Shown in pieces: positions 27,180-36,728 of a DNA stretch of 64,000 nt. The notes under the pieces were generated by a model that had not been told where the DNA came from, did no database searches, and saw nothing but the letters and a program-made list of their open reading frames with translations. Source of the DNA: Arthrobacter sp. ISL-5. GTDB taxonomy: Bacteria; Actinomycetota; Actinomycetes; Actinomycetales; Micrococcaceae. Position 1 is the first letter of the stretch, and each line of letters begins with the position of its first letter. The stretch is taken from positions 81,507-145,506 of the forward strand of contig NZ_JAGGPM010000028.1 in NCBI RefSeq assembly GCF_018613835.1. The letters are read 5' to 3'. A program made the translations under genes and the position numbers.

Positions 27180-28246
27180 TTGAGGTCTCCCGTCTCGGCG
27201 GCGAAGCCAGGCGTTTCGGGTGCGAAATCCGCCGGGTCGGACGGAACGACGGCGGTGTCCACCACTTTCGCGCTGATCCCGCGGTCGCGGAGGTACCCCA
27301 CGACGGAGTCATAATCGACGTTTTCGGCCAGCTGGACACGCAGGTGTCCGAACTGCTGCCCGGCCAGCGTTTCCACGCTTCCCGCGAGGACATTCAGATC
27401 GATGTCAAAGTGCCGCGCGACGCTGGTGAGAACAGGTTCTTTGGCGCTTTCGCCGGAGAACAGGATCTCGAGCACGGGGCCGGCCTGGAGGGCACCCTTG
27501 ATCGGTTCAGAAGCCGGCAGCGGAAGGAGCGCCCGGGCCAGCTTGCTGTCCAGTTCGGCCGCCACATCCGCCAGCTCGCCGGCTTCGACGACCCGGCCCC
27601 TGGCCAGGAGCGACACCGAGCCGCAGACGCGCTTAACTACGTGCATCTCGTGCGTGATGATAAGCACGGTGAGCTGAAGGCGCCGGGTCAGGTCCTGGAT
27701 CAGGTCCAGGATTTCATCGGTGGTGGCCGGGTCCAGGGCGGACGTCGGCTCGTCGCACAGCAGCACGTCGGGATCAGACGCCAGGGCACGGGCGATGCCC
27801 ACTCGTTGGCGCTGGCCTCCTGAGAGCTGTGACGGGTAGGCGTTCTCGAAGCCCTCGAGCCCCACGAGCTTGAGCAGCTCGGCTACCTTTGCGCGGGTCT
27901 TGTCCTTGGGGGTCTTCACCAGCTCCAGCGGATGGGCCACATTGCCTGCCGCGGTGCGGGAATCCATCAGGTTCGCGTGCTGGAAGACCATGCCGATCCG
28001 GCGTCGCGCCGCACGGATTTCTGAGTCTCGCACCGAGCTGAGTTCGGTGCCGTCGATGTTGACCGAACCGGACGTGGGGCGGTCCAGCAGAGTCAGGCAC
28101 CGTACCAGCGTGGACTTCCCTGCTCCCGAATGGCCGATGATGCCGTGGATGGAGCCTTTGGGGACCGAAAGGGTTACCCCGTCAAGGGCCACCACTTCCT
28201 TTTTCCCCTGACGGTAGACCTTGCGCAGGTCGGTAACTGTGATCAT
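27176..28246 (-). CDS. metN: Methionine ABC transporter ATP-binding protein MetN
   Basis: A 356-residue ATPase. Walker A is GHSGAGKSTL (about 37-46), the signature LSGGQRQRVGIARAL, and Walker B VLLCDEPTSALDP. The C-terminal 90 residues form the NIL-type regulatory domain typical of MetN, which senses methionine in related transporters. The ATG has GAGGA upstream. It heads metNIQ. I looked upstream for an S-box or SAM riboswitch and saw none. Confidence 0.95.
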   Translation of the reverse strand: MITVTDLRKVYRQGKKEVVALDGVTLSVPKGSIHGIIGHSGAGKSTLVRCLTLLDRPTSGSVNIDGTELSSVRDSEIRAARRRIGMVFQHANLMDSRTAAGNVAHPLELVKTPKDKTRAKVAELLKLVGLEGFENAYPSQLSGGQRQRVGIARALASDPDVLLCDEPTSALDPATTDEILDLIQDLTRRLQLTVLIITHEMHVVKRVCGSVSLLARGRVVEAGELADVAAELDSKLARALLPLPASEPIKGALQAGPVLEILFSGESAKEPVLTSVARHFDIDLNVLAGSVETLAGQQFGHLRVQLAENVDYDSVVGYLRDRGISAKVVDTAVVPSDPADFAPETPGFAAETGDLK

Positions 28247-28554
28247 TTATCCTCAGGCGGTAGGACTTGGGCAGGGCATAGCACAAGCGCGCTTCTGAAC
28301 TAAATTATGTCAGCGCCGGGAATCAGCCTCCACTTCCGAAGATTGTTCGGCACTGGACTCCTTGCGCCGCACCATCAACGGAGCGGCCGGTACTGCGGCG
28401 CGGTGATGGGCGGCCTGCGGCCCGCTTCCTGAATTGCTGCCGGGCCGTGAGACTCCTGGGGCTTGGACCGGAGGTTGTGATCTTTGTCCCACGGCGGGCG
28501 TGCCAAAGGCCTCGTTGCGCCCGCCTACCGATTCCTGCCCCGCTAAAACCGGCC
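28247..28554. other. 308-bp gap between metN and the exonuclease gene
   Basis: No convincing gene. A possible metN promoter is CATAAT on the minus strand (28309-28304), about 60 nt from the metN start. An inverted repeat with perfect 8-bp arms (GGCGGGCG 28493-28500, CGCCCGCC 28518-28525) and a 17-nt loop lies 30 bp after the exonuclease stop and may end that transcript. The rest shows no structure I can name. Confidence 0.45.
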
Positions 28555-29265
28555 CTAGAAATCGCCCCTGCTGGCGTCCTCCGGCGGCAGCACGGGCCAG
28601 TCACCCTCGATGACGGCGGCGGGTTTGGTCTTGCGGAGGTACTGCTGGAAGTCGGCCGCCTGGCTGACGGCCCAGTCCACCTGGAGCTGGTGCAGTTGGC
28701 TGGCCGGCAGCCTGAGTTTGGGGAACTTGCCCGCCATGGCATCGAGCATGCGCAGGGTGGCCAGGGCGTCGGCGGCCGAGGTGTGGGCGTTCTCGAGGTC
28801 CACGCCGTACTCTTCGCAGAGCGCCGTCAGGGTCCGCTTTCCCTTGCGGTAGCGGTCCACCTGCTTGTTCATGATGTAGGGATCCAGCACCGGAAACCGG
28901 CTCAGCTGCGGTACCCCGTAGCGGGCGGACTCGGCGGCCAGCACGGTGAAGTCGTAGCTGGCGTTGAACGCGATGACCGGGACGCCGTCGTCGAAAAGCT
29001 CCTGCAGCACGGCCGCGAGTTCCCTGGTGACCTCCGCCGCCGGCCTGCCGTGGCTTCGCGCATGCTCCGTGGTGACCCCGTGGACGTCGCTGGCCTCCGC
29101 CGGAATCTCAATGCCCGGGTCTGCCAGCCACTCGTGCTCCCGGATGACGTTTCCTGAGGCGTCCACCAGGGTCACTGATGCCGTGACGATCCTCGCGGCG
29201 CGGGAGTTGCGTCCGGTGGTTTCGAGGTCGAAGGCGGCGCGGGGGAGGGTGTTCCAAGTGCTCAT
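28555..29265 (-). CDS. DEDDh 3'-5' exonuclease (DnaQ-like)
   Basis: A 236-residue exonuclease of the RNase T/DnaQ fold. Catalytic motifs: FDLETTG (Exo I, about 13-19), NASYDF (Exo II) and HTSAADALAT (Exo III with the His of the DEDDh class). It acts on single-stranded DNA or RNA 3' ends; no polymerase domain is fused. It is divergent from the Atl-like gene and opens a stretch of DNA-repair genes. It could be a free proofreading subunit or an oligoribonuclease-like enzyme; motif assignment is firm, substrate is not. Confidence 0.9.
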   Translation of the reverse strand: MSTWNTLPRAAFDLETTGRNSRAARIVTASVTLVDASGNVIREHEWLADPGIEIPAEASDVHGVTTEHARSHGRPAAEVTRELAAVLQELFDDGVPVIAFNASYDFTVLAAESARYGVPQLSRFPVLDPYIMNKQVDRYRKGKRTLTALCEEYGVDLENAHTSAADALATLRMLDAMAGKFPKLRLPASQLHQLQVDWAVSQAADFQQYLRKTKPAAVIEGDWPVLPPEDASRGDF

Positions 29266-29375
29266 GCTTCAACGCTACCCGGTGGCACCGACAGTTTTGG
29301 CGCACGTCCCGGGCCTGTCGGCAAGTCCGCTGTGCAGGGTCCGGAGTGCGGTCTGCCAGCCGATAGTCTGGGACC

Positions 29376-29792
29376 ATGCGGACGGAGTATGTGGAGGCGG
29401 TGCTGGCTGTCGTTGAGCTCATCCCCCCAGGTTCGGCGGTGGCTTACGGGGATGTCGCCGAACTGCTCGGATCCGGCGGTCCGCGCCAGGTGGGCTCCGT
29501 CATGAGCCACTACGGCAGCGCGGTCCCGTGGTGGCGGGTGCTCAGGGCCAGCGGGCTGGCGCCGGAGGGACTGAAAGCGGAGGCCCTGCAGTTCTACCTG
29601 CGGGAGGGAACGCCGCTGCGCGGCGATTTCCTCAGGTTCGCACGGACGGGCGACGGCCGCTGGCGGGTTGACCTGGCGGCGGCGCGATGGGCGCCCTCCG
29701 ACGCGGACTTCGCAGCCCTGGACGCCATTGCTGAGCGGCTGGAAGCGTCGCTGCGTAAATTGTCTGTGCCGGATGATGGAATGTCTGAGTGA
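29376..29792 (+). CDS. Alkyltransferase-like (Atl/MGMT family) DNA repair protein
   Basis: A 138-residue protein of the O6-alkylguanine transferase family. Where active MGMT has PCHRV, this protein reads PWWRVL, so the methyl-accepting Cys is Trp and no transfer can take place. Such Atl proteins flip and flag alkylated guanines for nucleotide-excision repair. The winged-helix part (AYGDVAELLGSGGPRQVG) is intact, and a Ser/Asp-rich tail is added. Its TGA overlaps the adnA GTG by 4 bp (GTGA), tying it to the recombination helicase genes. Confidence 0.9.
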   Translation: MRTEYVEAVLAVVELIPPGSAVAYGDVAELLGSGGPRQVGSVMSHYGSAVPWWRVLRASGLAPEGLKAEALQFYLREGTPLRGDFLRFARTGDGRWRVDLAAARWAPSDADFAALDAIAERLEASLRKLSVPDDGMSE

Positions 29793-32700
29793 CCGCAACA
29801 ATCACCCAGTCCGAAACCTTCTCCGAAGCGACGGGGCGCCGGGATCAGTCCGCCGGTGTCCCTGTGTCACCCGGGTCTGGTCTTCGGCTTCTGCCGCCGC
29901 GCCAGGTTCACAATGCCGTGCCGGTACTGTCCGCGGACCAGCTCGCCGCCGTCGAGGTTCCGCGGGGGGCAGGTCCTGTGCTCGTGCCCGGCGCGCCGGG
30001 CACCGGCAAGTCGACCGTCCTCATAGAGGCGGCCGTCCGCAGGGTCGAAGCGCACTCGGTTGATCCCGAACGGATCCTCATTCTCGCGCCCGGCAGGCTG
30101 GCCGCGGACACCCTGCGCGACCGGTTCACGGCACGGCTAAACCGGAGCCTGAGCACCACGCCGGCCCGTACCTGGGCGTCCTATGCCTTCGACCTGATCA
30201 GGCGCGCCAAGGCGGAAGGAATCCTGCCGTTGCCGCGGGCGCCCCGCCTCCTCTCCGGTCCCGAACAGGACCTCATCATCAAGGAGCTGTTGGACGGTCA
30301 CACCCTGCCAGGCTTGGGGCTGCCGTGGCCGGCCGATCTCGACGCCGCGTTGCCCACCCGCGGCTTCCGGCAGGAGGTCCGGCAGCTTTTTGACCGGATC
30401 ATCGAATCCGGCCGGACCGCCGCGGACCTTGCAGACCTCGGGCACGAGTGCGGCCGCCCCGACTGGATCGCCGCGGCCGCCCTGTACGCCGAATACCGCG
30501 ACGTCCTCGATCTGCGCATGCCCGAGGCTTTCGATCCCGCCGGGATCATCACCGCTGCGCGGCAGCTTTTCCAGGATTCGCCGGACTTCCTGGCCGCGGA
30601 ACGCGACCGCCTCCAGCTGATCCTTGTTGATGACATCCACGAGGCCAACCCTGCGGTCTTTGAGCTGCTGGCCGATGTCGCCGCAGGCAAGGACGTCTTC
30701 GTGGCCTCTTCCCCGGACACGGTGGTCCAGGGCTTCAGGGGCGCCCGCCCGGACCTCGTCGCCGAGCTTCCCCGGCTGCTGGGAGGGGACGGCCAGGACG
30801 TTCTTGAGAGGCCGCTGCGGCATGCCCACAGGCATCGGCCTGCCGTCGCACAGGCCTGGCGTGGCGTTGCGGACCGGATCTCCCTGCGAGCCGGCGGGAA
30901 ACTCGCCCGCCGGCTCGAGCAGTATCCCGCTGAACACGCTCCCGACGAACATGCTCACCGCCCGTCCTCCACCGGGGACACAGGCGCCCGTCCCGCAGGT
31001 AACCCCGGCGGAACCGTCGAGGCACACCTGCTGCCGTCGGCTGTCCATGAGTTGCGGTACGTCGCCCAGCGGATCCTTGAAGCCCAGGTAAATGACGGCC
31101 GCGAACTGGCGGACATGGCGGTGATCGTCCGGAACGGCGGCCAGCTGAGCCAGCTGCAACGCTACCTGTCGGGCCAGGGAATTCCTGTGCGTATTCCCGT
31201 GGCAGAGTCCGCTGTCCGCGACGAGGTAGCCGTCCGTCCGTTGCTTGACGCGTATGCCGTGGTCCTCGATCCGGACGTCCTCACCCCCGAATCCGCCGTG
31301 TCGCTGCTGACGTCCCGGATTGGCGGAGCCACATCCCTTGAACTGCGCAGGTTGCGCCAGTCCCTGCGCCGCGAAGAGATCCTGGGCGGAGGCGGACGCT
31401 CCAGCGATGCACTGCTCGTGGAAGCACTTCTCGAGCCCGGCGCCCTTGGTTCCCTGGGGATCGAAGGCCGGTCAGCGCGCCGCGTCGCCCGGATGATCCA
31501 GGCCGGCCGGAAAGCCACCACCGAGGCCGGCGCCAACGCCGAGACCGTACTCTGGGCCCTGTGGAACTCGACCGGCCTTGCCGGAAGCTGGACGGCCGCC
31601 GCACTGTCGGGAGGGCTGGTGGGGGCCAGGGCGGACCGTGACCTCGACGCCATGATGGCCCTGTTCCATACCGCCGAGCGCTATGTTGACCAGATGCCGG
31701 GGTCCGGGCCGGATCAGTTCCTCGAGTACCTGCTCAACCAGGAGCTTCCCATGGACACGCTCGCCGCACGTGCCCAGGTCGACGACGCCGTCGAACTCAT
31801 GACCCCTGCCAGTGCCGCCGGACGGGAGTGGCCCTTCGTCATTGTTGCCGGACTCCAGGAGGGCGTCTGGCCCAACACGCGGCTCCGTGGGGAACTGCTG
31901 GGGAGCACGCTCTTCGCCGATGCCGTTGAACACGGCGTGGATTACGCACTCCAGCGGGGCCCGCTGAGCCGGCTCAGGGAGATCCGGTATGACGAACTCC
32001 GGAGCTTCTCGACCGCGGTGTCCCGGGCGAAGGAAGTGTTGATTTGCACCGCAGTGGCTTCGGAAGACGAACAGCCGTCCTCATTCCTGGACTACGTGGC
32101 CCCGCTGATGCCGGACCAGGACGCGAGGGGGTTCACGCCGGTGGAGAGGCCGTTGACACTCAGGGCACTTGTGGCCGAACTGCGCCAGCACGCGCAACTT
32201 GCTGACCGGTCCGCTGCTGAAGCGGACGAGGCTGTCCGTGTCCTGGCCCGCCTGGCAACGGTGGATCCGCCCGTTCCCGGAGCGCACCCGGACACCTGGT
32301 GGGGGCTGGCCCCGCTGTCCTCCGAAGAACGCGTGGTGCCACCCGGGGGCACTGTCTACGTCTCGCCCTCCAAGGTGGAGTCCGTCCAGAAGTCGCCCCT
32401 GGACTGGTTCATCCAGGCCGCGGGCGGTGAGGCGGCCACCGATTTCGCGAGAAGCCTGGGCACTCTGGTTCACGCGATCGCCCAGGATCTCCCTGACGCC
32501 TCCGGGGCCGAGTACCTCGCCGAACTCGTCAAGCGTTGGCCGTCCCTCGGAATGAAAGACAACTGGGAGGGAAAGTTGGATTTCCGGCGGGCCGAAACCA
32601 TGGTGCGCAAACTGGCGCAGTACATCCTTGTCATGCGCAGCGAGGGCAGGCGCCTTATCGGCGTGGAGCAGGACTTCGAAGTGCAGCTGTCCGAATCCGC

Positions 32701-33181
32701 CGCCGATCCGCTGCCGGAGGGCGCCACGGATGACGCACCCCGTTCCGCCGTTCTGCGGGGCCAGGTGGACCGGCTGGAGATCGACTCCGCCGGACGGCTG
32801 GTCATCGTCGACCTCAAAACAGGAAAGAGGCAACCGGGCAAGGCTGAGCTGGGCCGGCATCCGCAGCTGGGCGCTTATCAGGCTGCGGTCCTCGCCGGAG
32901 GCTTCAGCGGTTCCCTGGACGTTTCCGGGGACGCACAGCCGGGCGGTGCCGTGCTCGCCCAGCTGGGAACCAGCGCCAAGAGTCCGGGCGTCCAGCACCA
33001 GGATCCCCTTGATCCGGGGGAGAACTGGGCATTGGACATGGTCAAGGAGGCGGCCGACGTGATGTCAGGCCATGAGTTCGAAGCCAGGCACGATCCCTCC
33101 AAGAGCGGCTTCGGCGGTCACGGCTGCCGTCTGCCGGAGGTATGCCCCCTGTGCGCACGCGGAAAGCAGGTCACCGAATGA
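29789..33181 (+). CDS. adnA: Helicase-nuclease subunit AdnA
   Basis: A 1130-residue SF1 motor plus C-terminal PD-(D/E)XK nuclease, the first subunit of the actinobacterial AdnAB end-resection machine. Walker A is GAPGTGKS (about 69-76). Motif II reads VDDIHEA rather than the DExQ usual for this superfamily, and motif VI is STAVSRAKE, so the motor is probably the weaker one, as known for mycobacterial AdnA. The nuclease centre shows GQVDRLE and IVDLKTGKRQPG. The C-terminus carries three Cys (C-x5-C-x2-C), possibly part of a metal or Fe-S site. It overlaps adnB by 4 bp (ATGA). Confidence 0.92.
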   Translation: MTATITQSETFSEATGRRDQSAGVPVSPGSGLRLLPPRQVHNAVPVLSADQLAAVEVPRGAGPVLVPGAPGTGKSTVLIEAAVRRVEAHSVDPERILILAPGRLAADTLRDRFTARLNRSLSTTPARTWASYAFDLIRRAKAEGILPLPRAPRLLSGPEQDLIIKELLDGHTLPGLGLPWPADLDAALPTRGFRQEVRQLFDRIIESGRTAADLADLGHECGRPDWIAAAALYAEYRDVLDLRMPEAFDPAGIITAARQLFQDSPDFLAAERDRLQLILVDDIHEANPAVFELLADVAAGKDVFVASSPDTVVQGFRGARPDLVAELPRLLGGDGQDVLERPLRHAHRHRPAVAQAWRGVADRISLRAGGKLARRLEQYPAEHAPDEHAHRPSSTGDTGARPAGNPGGTVEAHLLPSAVHELRYVAQRILEAQVNDGRELADMAVIVRNGGQLSQLQRYLSGQGIPVRIPVAESAVRDEVAVRPLLDAYAVVLDPDVLTPESAVSLLTSRIGGATSLELRRLRQSLRREEILGGGGRSSDALLVEALLEPGALGSLGIEGRSARRVARMIQAGRKATTEAGANAETVLWALWNSTGLAGSWTAAALSGGLVGARADRDLDAMMALFHTAERYVDQMPGSGPDQFLEYLLNQELPMDTLAARAQVDDAVELMTPASAAGREWPFVIVAGLQEGVWPNTRLRGELLGSTLFADAVEHGVDYALQRGPLSRLREIRYDELRSFSTAVSRAKEVLICTAVASEDEQPSSFLDYVAPLMPDQDARGFTPVERPLTLRALVAELRQHAQLADRSAAEADEAVRVLARLATVDPPVPGAHPDTWWGLAPLSSEERVVPPGGTVYVSPSKVESVQKSPLDWFIQAAGGEAATDFARSLGTLVHAIAQDLPDASGAEYLAELVKRWPSLGMKDNWEGKLDFRRAETMVRKLAQYILVMRSEGRRLIGVEQDFEVQLSESAADPLPEGATDDAPRSAVLRGQVDRLEIDSAGRLVIVDLKTGKRQPGKAELGRHPQLGAYQAAVLAGGFSGSLDVSGDAQPGGAVLAQLGTSAKSPGVQHQDPLDPGENWALDMVKEAADVMSGHEFEARHDPSKSGFGGHGCRLPEVCPLCARGKQVTE

Positions 33182-36100
33182 GCCGCCCCGCGGACCTCCC
33201 TGCACCAAGGTTCAGTCCCGAAGATCTGTCCGTCCTGCTCGGCGAGAAGAACGTGCCCACCGCAGAACAGTCAGCCATCATCTCCTCGCCGCTGACCCCC
33301 CGGCTTGTTATTGCCGGTGCGGGTTCGGGCAAGACCGCCACCATGGCCGACCGGGTCGTGTGGCTGGTCGCCAACGGCTGGGTGAAGCCGGAGGAAGTCC
33401 TTGGAGTCACCTTCACGCGGAAAGCCGCCGGCGAGCTGGCAAGCCGCATCCGGGCCAAGCTGGCCGCACTGCAGCGGATCGCGGAAGCCGATGCCGGCAA
33501 CGCGGTGTTTCCGGCCGGCCTGCTCAGCGCCGACGCGCTGGAACCTAAGGTCTCCACGTACCACTCCTTTGCCAGCGGCATCGTGTCCGACTACGGGCTC
33601 CGGCTTGGCATCGAACGTGACGTTGTCCTGCTGGGCGGGGCACAGGCCTGGCAACTTGCAAGCGAGGTCGTCGAGGCGTTCGACGGCGACTACTCCCATT
33701 TCCGGGTAGCCAAGTCAACACTCGTCAAGGCCGTCATGCAGCTCGCCGGCGAGTGCGCAGAGCATCTCCAGGACCCCGCCGGGGTTCACGACTGGCTCAT
33801 GCAGCGGCTGGCAGAATTCGATGCCCTGCCGTACGTGGCGGAGGCGAAGAAGAATCCCAGCCAGGCCGCCGGGGAGCTGGGCGCCATGCTTCGAACGCGG
33901 GCGAGCGTTGCGGAGCTCGTGGGCCGGTACTCCGAGGCCAAAAGGGCCCGGGGTGCCCTCGACTTCGGCGACCTCGTGGCGCTCGCCGCCAGGGTGGCCC
34001 GCGAGATTCCTCTCGCCGCGGAGATGGAGCGTCAACGCTACAAGGTGGTGCTCCTGGACGAATTCCAGGACACCTCGCATGCGCAGTTGGTCCTCTTCTC
34101 CAGGCTGTTCGGAGACGGTCACGCCGTCACGGCTGTGGGCGACCCCAACCAGTCGATCTATGGCTTCCGCGGCGCGTCCGCCGGTCAGCTGTTCCACTTT
34201 GTCAGCGAATTCCCCGTCCGGCTGGATGACGGGGAGGAAGGGCCGGCCCGGTTTAGCCCGGCCCCGACCTCCTACCTGACCACCGCCTGGCGGAACGGGC
34301 GGAACATCCTGGCGGCGGCCAATGTCATTTCGGCACCGCTGAGCGCCGCTGCCGCTCAGGCCGGTCCGGCCGGAGAACGGACGTCAGCCGCGTCCGTCGA
34401 GGTGCCGCCCCTGCAGCCCAGTCCGGCCGCCGTTCAGGGCCGGGTGATCCTTGGACGCTTCGCCACGGATGAGGATGAGGCCGCCGCCATCGCACGGGAC
34501 CTGCTGAAATACCGGGTCACCGACTTCGATCAGTCATCAACTGCATCACCTGTGCCGCCGGCCATGGCCGTGCTGTGCCGCCGGCGGGCCCAGATGGAGT
34601 GCATCAGGCGCGAGTTTGAGGCGCAGGGGATTCCCTACGAAATCGTGGGTCTCGGCGGCCTGCTGGACACGCCTGAAATCGTCGACCTGGTGTCGACGCT
34701 TCGGGTCCTTGCTGACCCAGGCCGGTCGGATTCCCTGATGCGGCTGCTCGCCGGTGCACGGTGGCGGATCGGCACTGCTGACCTCATGGCGTTTCGAGAC
34801 TGGTCCGCATTTCTGGCGCGGCGCCGCGGACAGAGCGCGGCCGACGATGCGGCGGCAGCGGGCGGGAGCGACGAGCCGCCGGCCGACGTCGTCATCGAGG
34901 GTGACCTTACCGACGCTTCCAGCCTGGTTGAAGCCCTGGACTGGCTGCCCAAGGAGGGCTGGACCTCGGCACATGGCCGCACGCTGACAGCCCCGGCGCG
35001 GGACCGGCTGCAGAGGCTGGGCACGGAACTCAGGCAGCTGCGCGGACTATTGGGGGAGGACCTGACCACGCTCCTGGGTGAGGTGGAGCGGGCCATGCTG
35101 CTAGACATCGAGGTTGCCGCGCGCCCCGGGTTCAGCATTCACCAGGCGCGAAGGAACCTGGATGCGTTCCAGGATGCGGCTGCCGGATTCCTGCAGACGT
35201 CCCACCGCGTGGACGTCCTCGCGTTCCTCGCATGGCTGGAAGCCGCAGCCGCCGAGGAAGGGGGCCTCGACGTTCCGCCGGCAGACGTTAACCATGAAGC
35301 TGTCCAGCTGTTGACCGTGCACGCTTCCAAAGGGCTCGAATGGGATGTCGTCTTTGTTCCGGGCCTCAACAGCGGGGCCTTCCCCAGCAGCCGTGATTCG
35401 CGGTGGAGCAGCGGTTCCGCCGCATTGCCCTGGCCCCTCCGCGGCGACAGGGCAGACCTTCCGCAATGGGATCTCGACCAGCCCGACCAGAAGGGGTGGC
35501 TGGACGCTGAGAAGGACTTTAAAGGCGCCGTCCAGGCCCACGGCGAAGCCGAGGAACGGCGGCTGGCCTACGTTGCGTACACAAGGGCCAAACACGTGCT
35601 GTGGGTTTCCAGCGGTGCGTGGGTCGGCGGCCGCGGCGGAATGGCCGAGATGTCGCCGTTCCTCGCCGAGCTGGGACCGCTCGCCGGGATCGGAACAGCC
35701 GCGGGCACGCTACCGGGCCCTGCCGCCACAGCAGGGATCCACCCCGACTCCGTGGACGAGGAGTCCCTTCCGGACGAGAGCCCCCTGACGCGGGACCTTG
35801 AAGTCGCCATCTGGCCGTACGACCCCCTCGAAGGCCCTGTTGATCCGCGCACCGGCAAAAGGCTTCGGCTCGTTCCCGGGCGGCGGGCGGCCATGGACTC
35901 CGCTGCGAGCCGGCTGCGGACCGAAATAGGGGCCATCCAAGAGTTGGCCTTTGACGGTCAGCCGGAGCTTGACGCTCAGCCGGAGCGGCCGGAGCTTATC
36001 GGCCGGCCGCGAACGCCGCTCCGACCCCATGCTGCTGGTTGGGCACGGGAGGCTGCGCTGCTCCTGGAGCGCCGCGCCCGCCGTGCGCAAAGCCGGGACG

Positions 36101-36705
36101 TCCACTTGCCCGGGCACATTTCCGCATCCACCCTCGTTGACCTCGGGGAGGATCCCGGGGCTGTCCTGCAGCGGCTGAGGAGACCCGTGCCGCGCGAGCC
36201 GGGGATGTCCGCCCGCAAGGGCACGGCGTTCCACGCCTGGGTCGAGGAGTACTTCGGAACAGCAGGCATGCTGGACCTCGATGAAGCGCCCGGATCTGAC
36301 AACCACATAGACGAGGCGTACGGCCTTGAGGACATGGTCGCCACGTTCAGGGATTCCCCTTGGGCACACAGGTCTCCGGCCCACGTCGAGGTGCCGGTCG
36401 AAACCCGGGTCGGCGAAGTCGTGGTCCGCGGGCGGATCGACGCCGTGTTCCGCGATGCCGACGGCTGCTGGGACCTCGTGGACTGGAAGACCGGCAGGCG
36501 GCCGTCCGCCGGGCAGCTGAAAACGAAGAGCGTGCAGCTCGCTGTCTATCGGTTGGCTTGGGCGCGGCTCAAAGACGTGCCGCTGGATGAGGTGCGGGCT
36601 GCCTTCTACTACGTAGCGGACAACCACGTGGTTCGCCCCCATGACCTGGCGTCGGGGGCCGAGCTGGAGGGAATTGTCGCGTCGGCCTTTGCAGCCCCGG
36701 GTTAA
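33178..36705 (+). CDS. adnB: Helicase-nuclease subunit AdnB
   Basis: A 1175-residue UvrD-like helicase with a C-terminal nuclease; partner of AdnA. Motor motifs are canonical: GAGSGKT (47-53), LLDEFQDTSHAQ, GDPNQSIYGFRGA, VHASKGLEWD and YVAYTRAKH. The nuclease motif is RIDAVFRD, then WDLVDWKTGRRPS, then QLAVYRLAW. So, unlike AdnA, it looks like the full-strength motor. ATG 33178 overlaps the adnA stop. It ends in a 15-bp tandem repeat shared with the convergent phosphotransferase gene. AdnAB replaces RecBCD in double-strand break processing. Confidence 0.93.
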   Translation: MSRPADLPAPRFSPEDLSVLLGEKNVPTAEQSAIISSPLTPRLVIAGAGSGKTATMADRVVWLVANGWVKPEEVLGVTFTRKAAGELASRIRAKLAALQRIAEADAGNAVFPAGLLSADALEPKVSTYHSFASGIVSDYGLRLGIERDVVLLGGAQAWQLASEVVEAFDGDYSHFRVAKSTLVKAVMQLAGECAEHLQDPAGVHDWLMQRLAEFDALPYVAEAKKNPSQAAGELGAMLRTRASVAELVGRYSEAKRARGALDFGDLVALAARVAREIPLAAEMERQRYKVVLLDEFQDTSHAQLVLFSRLFGDGHAVTAVGDPNQSIYGFRGASAGQLFHFVSEFPVRLDDGEEGPARFSPAPTSYLTTAWRNGRNILAAANVISAPLSAAAAQAGPAGERTSAASVEVPPLQPSPAAVQGRVILGRFATDEDEAAAIARDLLKYRVTDFDQSSTASPVPPAMAVLCRRRAQMECIRREFEAQGIPYEIVGLGGLLDTPEIVDLVSTLRVLADPGRSDSLMRLLAGARWRIGTADLMAFRDWSAFLARRRGQSAADDAAAAGGSDEPPADVVIEGDLTDASSLVEALDWLPKEGWTSAHGRTLTAPARDRLQRLGTELRQLRGLLGEDLTTLLGEVERAMLLDIEVAARPGFSIHQARRNLDAFQDAAAGFLQTSHRVDVLAFLAWLEAAAAEEGGLDVPPADVNHEAVQLLTVHASKGLEWDVVFVPGLNSGAFPSSRDSRWSSGSAALPWPLRGDRADLPQWDLDQPDQKGWLDAEKDFKGAVQAHGEAEERRLAYVAYTRAKHVLWVSSGAWVGGRGGMAEMSPFLAELGPLAGIGTAAGTLPGPAATAGIHPDSVDEESLPDESPLTRDLEVAIWPYDPLEGPVDPRTGKRLRLVPGRRAAMDSAASRLRTEIGAIQELAFDGQPELDAQPERPELIGRPRTPLRPHAAGWAREAALLLERRARRAQSRDVHLPGHISASTLVDLGEDPGAVLQRLRRPVPREPGMSARKGTAFHAWVEEYFGTAGMLDLDEAPGSDNHIDEAYGLEDMVATFRDSPWAHRSPAHVEVPVETRVGEVVVRGRIDAVFRDADGCWDLVDWKTGRRPSAGQLKTKSVQLAVYRLAWARLKDVPLDEVRAAFYYVADNHVVRPHDLASGAELEGIVASAFAAPG

Positions 36706-36728
36706 GGCGCCTTGGGTTAAGGCGCCTT
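36699..36728. repeat. 15-bp tandem duplication holding both stop codons
   Basis: GGGTTAAGGCGCCTT occurs twice head-to-tail (36699-36713 and 36714-36728). The adnB stop TAA (36703-36705) lies in the first copy; the stop of the convergent phosphotransferase (36717-36719, minus strand) in the second. Confidence 0.95.

Noticed and set aside
28247..28554. S-box or SAM riboswitch upstream of metN
   Set aside because: The conserved GA-rich and GGCAACC-like segments of SAM aptamers are not seen on the metN strand; only a plausible -10 box and a hairpin near the exonuclease gene are present.
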